Below, piece after piece: positions 28,409 through 32,612 of a DNA stretch of 32,612 nucleotides. Every line of letters starts with the position of its first letter. Position 1 is the first letter of the stretch. This DNA comes from Methylobacterium aquaticum (GTDB lineage Bacteria > Pseudomonadota > Alphaproteobacteria > Rhizobiales > Beijerinckiaceae): positions 1 to 32,612 of the forward strand of contig NZ_LABX01000160.1 in NCBI RefSeq assembly GCF_001043915.1. Direction: 5' to 3'. The notes under the pieces were generated by a model. It saw nothing but the letters and a program-made list of their open reading frames with translations, did not search any database and was not told the DNA's origin. The translations under genes and the position numbers were made by a program.

Positions 28409-30693
28409 AGCAGCTGACCGATCGTGTCGAGAAGCTCGCGCTGGTCGAACTTCTGCTTGGTGATGTAGGCGTCGGCCCCGAGATCGAGGCCCCGGCGGAT
28501 GTCGGCAGGATCGCCGCGGGAGGTCATCAGGATCACGGGCAGCCGCGTCAAGCCCGGATCGGCCTTGAGCGCCTGGAGCAGGCCGAACCCGTCGAGGCGC
28601 GGCATCTCGACATCGGCGACCACGAGGTCGATGTCGGCCCCGTCCCGGCGCAGGCGGTCGAGGGCGTCCTGTCCGTCGACGCAGACGAAGACCCGGTAGC
28701 CATGCGCCTCCAGGATGCTCTTCTCCAGGGTCCGGGTGGTGATCGAATCGTCGACCACCAGCACGGTGGGCACGCGCACCGTGCGGCGCTCGGGCGTCGC
28801 GACCGGCGCCGCCACCAGCCCGCCGGTCCGGGCACGGGCGCACAGGCCCTCGGGGTCGAGCACCAGGGCGGGCGTCTCGTCGGCGAGCATGACGGTGCCG
28901 GACATCAGCGTGGAATCGCCGCCGAAGGGCGGGGCCGGGCCGACGAGGAGCACCCGCATGTCGAGGAGCCGGTCGACGGCGAGGGCGTTGACCGCCTGGC
29001 CGCAGCGCAGGAGGACGGCGCGGACGAGGCCGTCACGAAGGGGGAGGGGGGCGACACCGGATCCGAGGAGCGAGGCGAGGGGAACGAGAGGCACGACAAC
29101 GTCCCGTCCCCCCTGCTTGATCCGCGCTCCCGGCTCGCCGGCGACGGACGCGAGGTCGCGTGCGGTGAGACGCAGCAGTCCGGCGACGGCGCCGCTCGGC
29201 AGGCCGAAGGTCTGGGGCGCCTCGCCCGCCGCCAAAGCCGCCTCGACGAGCAGCACCGGCTGGCGCGCGGCGGAGAGCGGCACCGTGATGGTGACCTCCG
29301 CGCCGGAGGGCTCCGCCGGCCGTAAACTGGCCCGGCCGCGTAGCGAGCGGGCCGCCTCCGCCACCACCGACAGGCCCATGCCGCGTCCCGCGATCCGGTC
29401 GATGGCGGTTGCGGTGGAGAAGCCCGGCGTGAAGACGAGGTCGAGGATCTCGTCAGGGCCCGGCTCGGCTCCCGGCGGCACCAGCCCCTGGCGCCGTCCG
29501 GTCTCCAGGATGCGGGCGAGGTCCGGTCCGCGGCCGTCGTCGCGGATCGTCACGACGAGCTGGCTGCCCTTCGACGCGACCGACAGGGTGACGGCAAGGG
29601 CCTCGGGCTTGCCCGCGGCCCGGCGGGCCTCCGGATCTTCCGCGCCGTGGCTGATCGTGTTGCGCAGGGCGTGCAGCACCGGGTCCTTGAGGGCCTGGAG
29701 CAGGCCGCGATCGACCTGGAGGTCGAGGCCGTCGAGCCGCACCTCCACGGCGAGGCCGGCCTCGCGGGCGATGTCCCGCACCATCCGGCCGTAGCCGCCG
29801 AACACCGTCTCGGCCGGGACCAGCAGCAGCCGGTCGGCATCGTCGCGCAGGCGCCGCAGGGCGGTGTCGACCGCGCCGGTGCTGCGGCTCTGTCCCCGGG
29901 CGAGGCCCGAGATGCCGCGGATCACGCCCCGAAGGTCGCCGTCAAGGCGCCGCACCCGGTCGACGAAGCCATCGAGGGCGATGCCCGCCGGGTCGCCGGT
30001 CTCGCGCAGGCGGCGGGCGAGCGCCACCATCTCGCCGGTGCGCCCCTGCACCGTGTCGACGCTGCGGCGCAAGGCCCGCGCGCCGGATTCGAGGTCCGCC
30101 ACCGCAGCCCCGATCACCTCCTGGCCCTGGAGCACAGCGGTGAGGTCGTGCACCGCCTTCGACAGGCTCTCGACCTGATCGCTGGCGATGCGGAGATAGG
30201 AGATCGCGCCGTCCTGGGAGACCGGGCCGGGCTCGGGCGCCCGTTCGGGCACCGGCTCGGGCCGGGTCTCCGGCTTGCTCTCCGGCTTGGTCGTCGCTCC
30301 GGCGTCCGGGACCGGCGCGCCGGACAGGCAGGCATCCAGCGCCGCGATGGCGTCGGCGGGGGGCGCCGGCTCAGGCGTCTCGGCGAGGCCCGCGACCAGT
30401 CCCTCGATCCGGTCGAGGGCGAGGTTGACCACCCCGGCGGTCGTCCGGTCGAGGCCGGTGCGGCCCTGCACCATCCGGTCGAACAGGGCCTCGAGCCGGT
30501 GGGCGATCTCCTCCACCGCCGGCAGGTCGACGGCACGGGCCGCGCCCTTCAGGCTGTGGGCGCGGCGGAAGACGTCGTTCCAGTCGGCCGGCCGGCCCGC
30601 CTCCGCCGCGGCGAGGGCCGCCCGGATCGCCGCGAGATGTTCGCGGTGCTCGGCGTCGAAGGCCGCAAGGAGGAGCTGGCGGATGTCGTCCAT
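28405..30693 (-). CDS. CheA-type hybrid kinase Hpt-HATPase-CheW-REC (WspE/FrzE-like)
   Basis: The central kinase of a chemosensory array, 762 residues. The Hpt domain has H46 in AHSLKGAARA. A Pro/Glu-rich linker (about 105-160) and a long helical dimerisation region follow. No CheY-binding P2 domain is evident. The HATPase has N345 in LRNTISHG, DDGRGPD and GRGMGLSVV. A CheW-like domain (about 475-620) couples to the receptor, and a receiver (642-762) has VVDDS, D694 in ADVEMPR and K746. This order is that of WspE and FrzE rather than classical CheA. It starts 24 bases after the MCP gene and is joined to cheB by a GTGA overlap. Confidence 0.95.
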   Translation of the reverse strand: MDDIRQLLLAAFDAEHREHLAAIRAALAAAEAGRPADWNDVFRRAHSLKGAARAVDLPAVEEIAHRLEALFDRMVQGRTGLDRTTAGVVNLALDRIEGLVAGLAETPEPAPPADAIAALDACLSGAPVPDAGATTKPESKPETRPEPVPERAPEPGPVSQDGAISYLRIASDQVESLSKAVHDLTAVLQGQEVIGAAVADLESGARALRRSVDTVQGRTGEMVALARRLRETGDPAGIALDGFVDRVRRLDGDLRGVIRGISGLARGQSRSTGAVDTALRRLRDDADRLLLVPAETVFGGYGRMVRDIAREAGLAVEVRLDGLDLQVDRGLLQALKDPVLHALRNTISHGAEDPEARRAAGKPEALAVTLSVASKGSQLVVTIRDDGRGPDLARILETGRRQGLVPPGAEPGPDEILDLVFTPGFSTATAIDRIAGRGMGLSVVAEAARSLRGRASLRPAEPSGAEVTITVPLSAARQPVLLVEAALAAGEAPQTFGLPSGAVAGLLRLTARDLASVAGEPGARIKQGGRDVVVPLVPLASLLGSGVAPLPLRDGLVRAVLLRCGQAVNALAVDRLLDMRVLLVGPAPPFGGDSTLMSGTVMLADETPALVLDPEGLCARARTGGLVAAPVATPERRTVRVPTVLVVDDSITTRTLEKSILEAHGYRVFVCVDGQDALDRLRRDGADIDLVVADVEMPRLDGFGLLQALKADPGLTRLPVILMTSRGDPADIRRGLDLGADAYITKQKFDQRELLDTIGQLL

Positions 30694-30717
30694 CGGGGCG
30701 CGGCGCTGTCCCGTCCG

Positions 30718-32394
30718 TCAGAGCCGGTAGCGCTCGGCGAGCGCCAGAAGGGCGCTTGCCAGCTCGCTCAGGTTGGCGGCGGCGGCCTCGACCTGGCGGG
30801 TGCCGGCGGCGGTCTGCTGGCTCGCCTGGCGGATGTTCTGGAGCGCGCCCATCACCTGCTCGATGCCGAGCTGCTGCTGGTTGGTCGAGGCGACGATCTG
30901 CTGGAAGGTCTGCACGCTCTCCTGCACCCGGGCGGTGATCTCCTCGATCGTCGCGTGCGTGGTGTCGGTGCGCTCCTTGCCCACCGCCACGCGCTTGACC
31001 GCCTCCTCCGTCAGCATCACCGAGGCGTTGATGCCGCGCTGGATGTCGCCGAGGATGGCCCGCACCTGGCCGGTCGCCTCCTTCGCCTGGTCGGCGAGCG
31101 CCTTCATCTCCGAGGCCACCACCGCGAAGCTGCGCCCGCTCTCGCCCGCCGCCGCCGCCTCGATGGCGGCGTTGAGCGCCAAGAGATGCGTGCGCTCCGA
31201 GACGTCGTTCACCGTGGCGATGATCTCGCCGATGGCCTGCGTCTTCTCGCTCAACGCCACGATGTTCTCGGCCACCGCCTCGCTCTGCTCGCGGATCGCG
31301 TCCATGGCGCGGGCGGTCTCGTCGACGGCGCGAAGCCCGGCGCTCGAGGTCTGGGCGGTGGCCTGCGCCGTCGCGATGACCTCCTGGGCGCGCTTGCCGA
31401 TCTGGGCGCCCGCATGGGTGATCTCGTCGACGGTCGCGGCGGTCTCCTGGACGGCGGCGAACTGCTCCTCGACGCTCGCCGCCTGCTCCTGGGCCGAGGC
31501 GCGGATCTCGGCCGCCGCCGCGTTGAGGTTCGAGGTCGAGGCGCGGTTCTGGCTGGCGAGCTGGCGCAGGCCCTCGACCATCTGGTTGAGGACGGCGCCG
31601 AGGCGGCCCAGCTCGTCGCGGCGAGTCTCGGCAATCCGCCCGGTGAGGTCGCCGCTGCCGACCTTGCCGACGAAGTCCATCACCGCATCAAGGGGCTCCA
31701 CCACCGAGCGCCGGATCAGCACCGTGATGACGATCGCCATGACGACGCAGACGGCGAGCGCCACCAGGGTCGAGAGCCGGCTCTCCTCGTCGATCGCGCC
31801 GACCCGGCGCTGACCGGCGGTGATCGCCCCGTCGAGGGCGTCCCGCGCCGCCCCCATGGTGCGGACGAAAGTGTCGCCGGACTGGTCGAGGGCGGTCTCG
31901 GCCGCCTGGATGCCCGGCACGTCGTTGGCGGCGATCGCCTCGAACTGGCGCTCGGTGGCGGTGCGGGTGGTGCGCAATTCGGCCCCGGCCGCGACGAGCA
32001 GTTCGGCGATGCGCTGCCAGGCGGCGGCGCGGTCGGCCGAGAGCGACTGGGCCCGGTAGTCGTTGGCGGTGGCGATGGCGCCGGCGAGGGCGGTCTCGGC
32101 GGACGCCGCGTTGCGCCGCCAGGTCACCGCGGGCTCCTCCTTGGCCGCCGGCTCGCGGCCGAGCGCCCGCAGGTAGTAGCGGGTGGTCGCCTCGTCGCGC
32201 AGGTCGCTCATCCGGCGCTGCGCCTCGCGGATGTTCTCGAGCTGGTGCATCACCGTCAGGTCCCGGGTGACGATGACGTCGGTGGCGTTGCGCACTTCGC
32301 CGATCTGCCCGATCGCGTAGACGCCGAGCGCCACGATCACCAGGACGACGGCGAAGAAGCCGAGGAGGATGCGGTTCCCGATCGAGAGCGACAC
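30718..32394 (-). CDS. Methyl-accepting chemotaxis protein
   Basis: A 558-residue receptor with TM1 at about 9-30, a periplasmic sensor of about 175 residues that looks all-helical (four-helix-bundle type), TM2 at about 207-228, HAMP to about 282 and a signalling domain to the end. The hairpin tip [19 protein letters not shown] (400-418) is well conserved. The tail ends ALAERYRL without a CheR/CheB-binding pentapeptide. The GTG start at 32394 has only a weak binding site. It is probably the input of the array formed with the CheW-like protein before it and the CheA hybrid after it. Confidence 0.94.
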   Translation of the reverse strand: MSLSIGNRILLGFFAVVLVIVALGVYAIGQIGEVRNATDVIVTRDLTVMHQLENIREAQRRMSDLRDEATTRYYLRALGREPAAKEEPAVTWRRNAASAETALAGAIATANDYRAQSLSADRAAAWQRIAELLVAAGAELRTTRTATERQFEAIAANDVPGIQAAETALDQSGDTFVRTMGAARDALDGAITAGQRRVGAIDEESRLSTLVALAVCVVMAIVITVLIRRSVVEPLDAVMDFVGKVGSGDLTGRIAETRRDELGRLGAVLNQMVEGLRQLASQNRASTSNLNAAAAEIRASAQEQAASVEEQFAAVQETAATVDEITHAGAQIGKRAQEVIATAQATAQTSSAGLRAVDETARAMDAIREQSEAVAENIVALSEKTQAIGEIIATVNDVSERTHLLALNAAIEAAAAGESGRSFAVVASEMKALADQAKEATGQVRAILGDIQRGINASVMLTEEAVKRVAVGKERTDTTHATIEEITARVQESVQTFQQIVASTNQQQLGIEQVMGALQNIRQASQQTAAGTRQVEAAAANLSELASALLALAERYRL

Positions 32395-32425
32395 GCTTGG
32401 GGTTCTCTGTGGCTGGATGGCGGGG

Positions 32426-32612
32426 TCAGGCCGGCCCGGGACGGGCGGCCGCGAGGAGGGGCCCCAGGAGAGAGGCGAGGTCGATCACCGCGAAGCCGGA
32501 TCCGGACCCGTCCGGGTCCCGCCGGGAGCCCGGCGAGACGGGGCGGGCATAGCCCCCCACCCCCCCCCTGCCCAGGCCCATCCTCTCGGGCCCCGTCTCG
32601 GGCGCGCGCCCG
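32426..32612 (-). CDS. CheW-like coupling protein, C-terminal end (partial)
   Basis: An open frame enters from the right edge of the window and ends with TGA 31 bases before the MCP start. The last 62 codons finish in [15 protein letters not shown] and a short Ala/Pro tail. This suits the last strand and helix of a CheW domain, as expected at this place in a Wsp-like operon. Earlier residues are Gly/Arg-rich and encoded by a tract of nine and six G separated by one T, where a frame error is possible. The assignment is from position and a short pattern only. Confidence 0.5.
   Translation of the reverse strand, partial: GRAPETGPERMGLGRGGVGGYARPVSPGSRRDPDGSGSGFAVIDLASLLGPLLAAARPGPA

Noticed and set aside
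28409..28843. Upstream extension of the cheB frame
   Set aside because: This lies inside the CheA hybrid gene in another frame; the GTG at 28408 with the 4-nt overlap gives a normal CheB.

Overview
The window is very GC-rich DNA with an alphaproteobacterial gene order. It most likely comes from Methylobacterium or a close relative in the Hyphomicrobiales. The grounds are the S10-spc-alpha order with no rpmJ or rpsD, the short-LID type of adenylate kinase, the sequences of RpoA, L22 and S5, and GAGCA...TGCTC palindromic repeats of a kind I associate with this genus. The genus call is an inference from familiarity and was not searched.

Positions 1-16367 (+ strand) hold the ribosomal protein super-operon. 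It starts with the last codons of tuf, then rpsJ-rplC-rplD-rplW-rplB-rpsS-rplV-rpsC-rplP-rpmC-rpsQ (S10 part). Next come rplN-rplX-rplE-rpsN-rpsH-rplF-rplR-rpsE-rpmD-rplO-secY-adk (spc part), then rpsM-rpsK-[metallo-beta-lactamase-fold hydrolase]-rpoA-rplQ (alpha part). Most genes are close-packed or overlapping. Wider gaps at rpsQ/rplN, rplR/rpsE, rplO/secY, secY/adk, adk/rpsM and rpoA/rplQ carry hairpins or palindromes and probably mark internal promoters, attenuators or processing sites. A clear intrinsic terminator follows rplQ. The hydrolase between rpsK and rpoA is an unexpected guest.

Positions 16588-17901 (+) encode a class I PLP aminotransferase of the Rv3722c-like aspartate aminotransferase family (PF12897). 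Its C-terminus runs into a palindromic intergenic element that supplies the stop codon. From there on everything is on the - strand. In transcription order, first comes a chemosensory operon running from 32612 down to 23689: a CheW-like end, an MCP, a CheA-CheW-REC hybrid of WspE/FrzE type, CheB, a REC-REC histidine kinase and a REC-PAS-HK-REC hybrid kinase. The last four are joined by 4-nt stop/start overlaps. Then follow a heavy-metal RND efflux pair (CzcB-like adaptor, CzcA-like pump, no outer-membrane CzcC) and a Phd/VapC-type toxin-antitoxin pair.

The points that most merit a second look are the Wsp-like array whose operon ends in two multi-receiver histidine kinases rather than a diguanylate cyclase, the hydrolase inside the alpha operon, the 18-bp perfect stem between rpoA and rplQ, the 16-bp palindrome at the adk stop next to a probable rpsM promoter, and the related nested palindromes scattered through the intergenic DNA.
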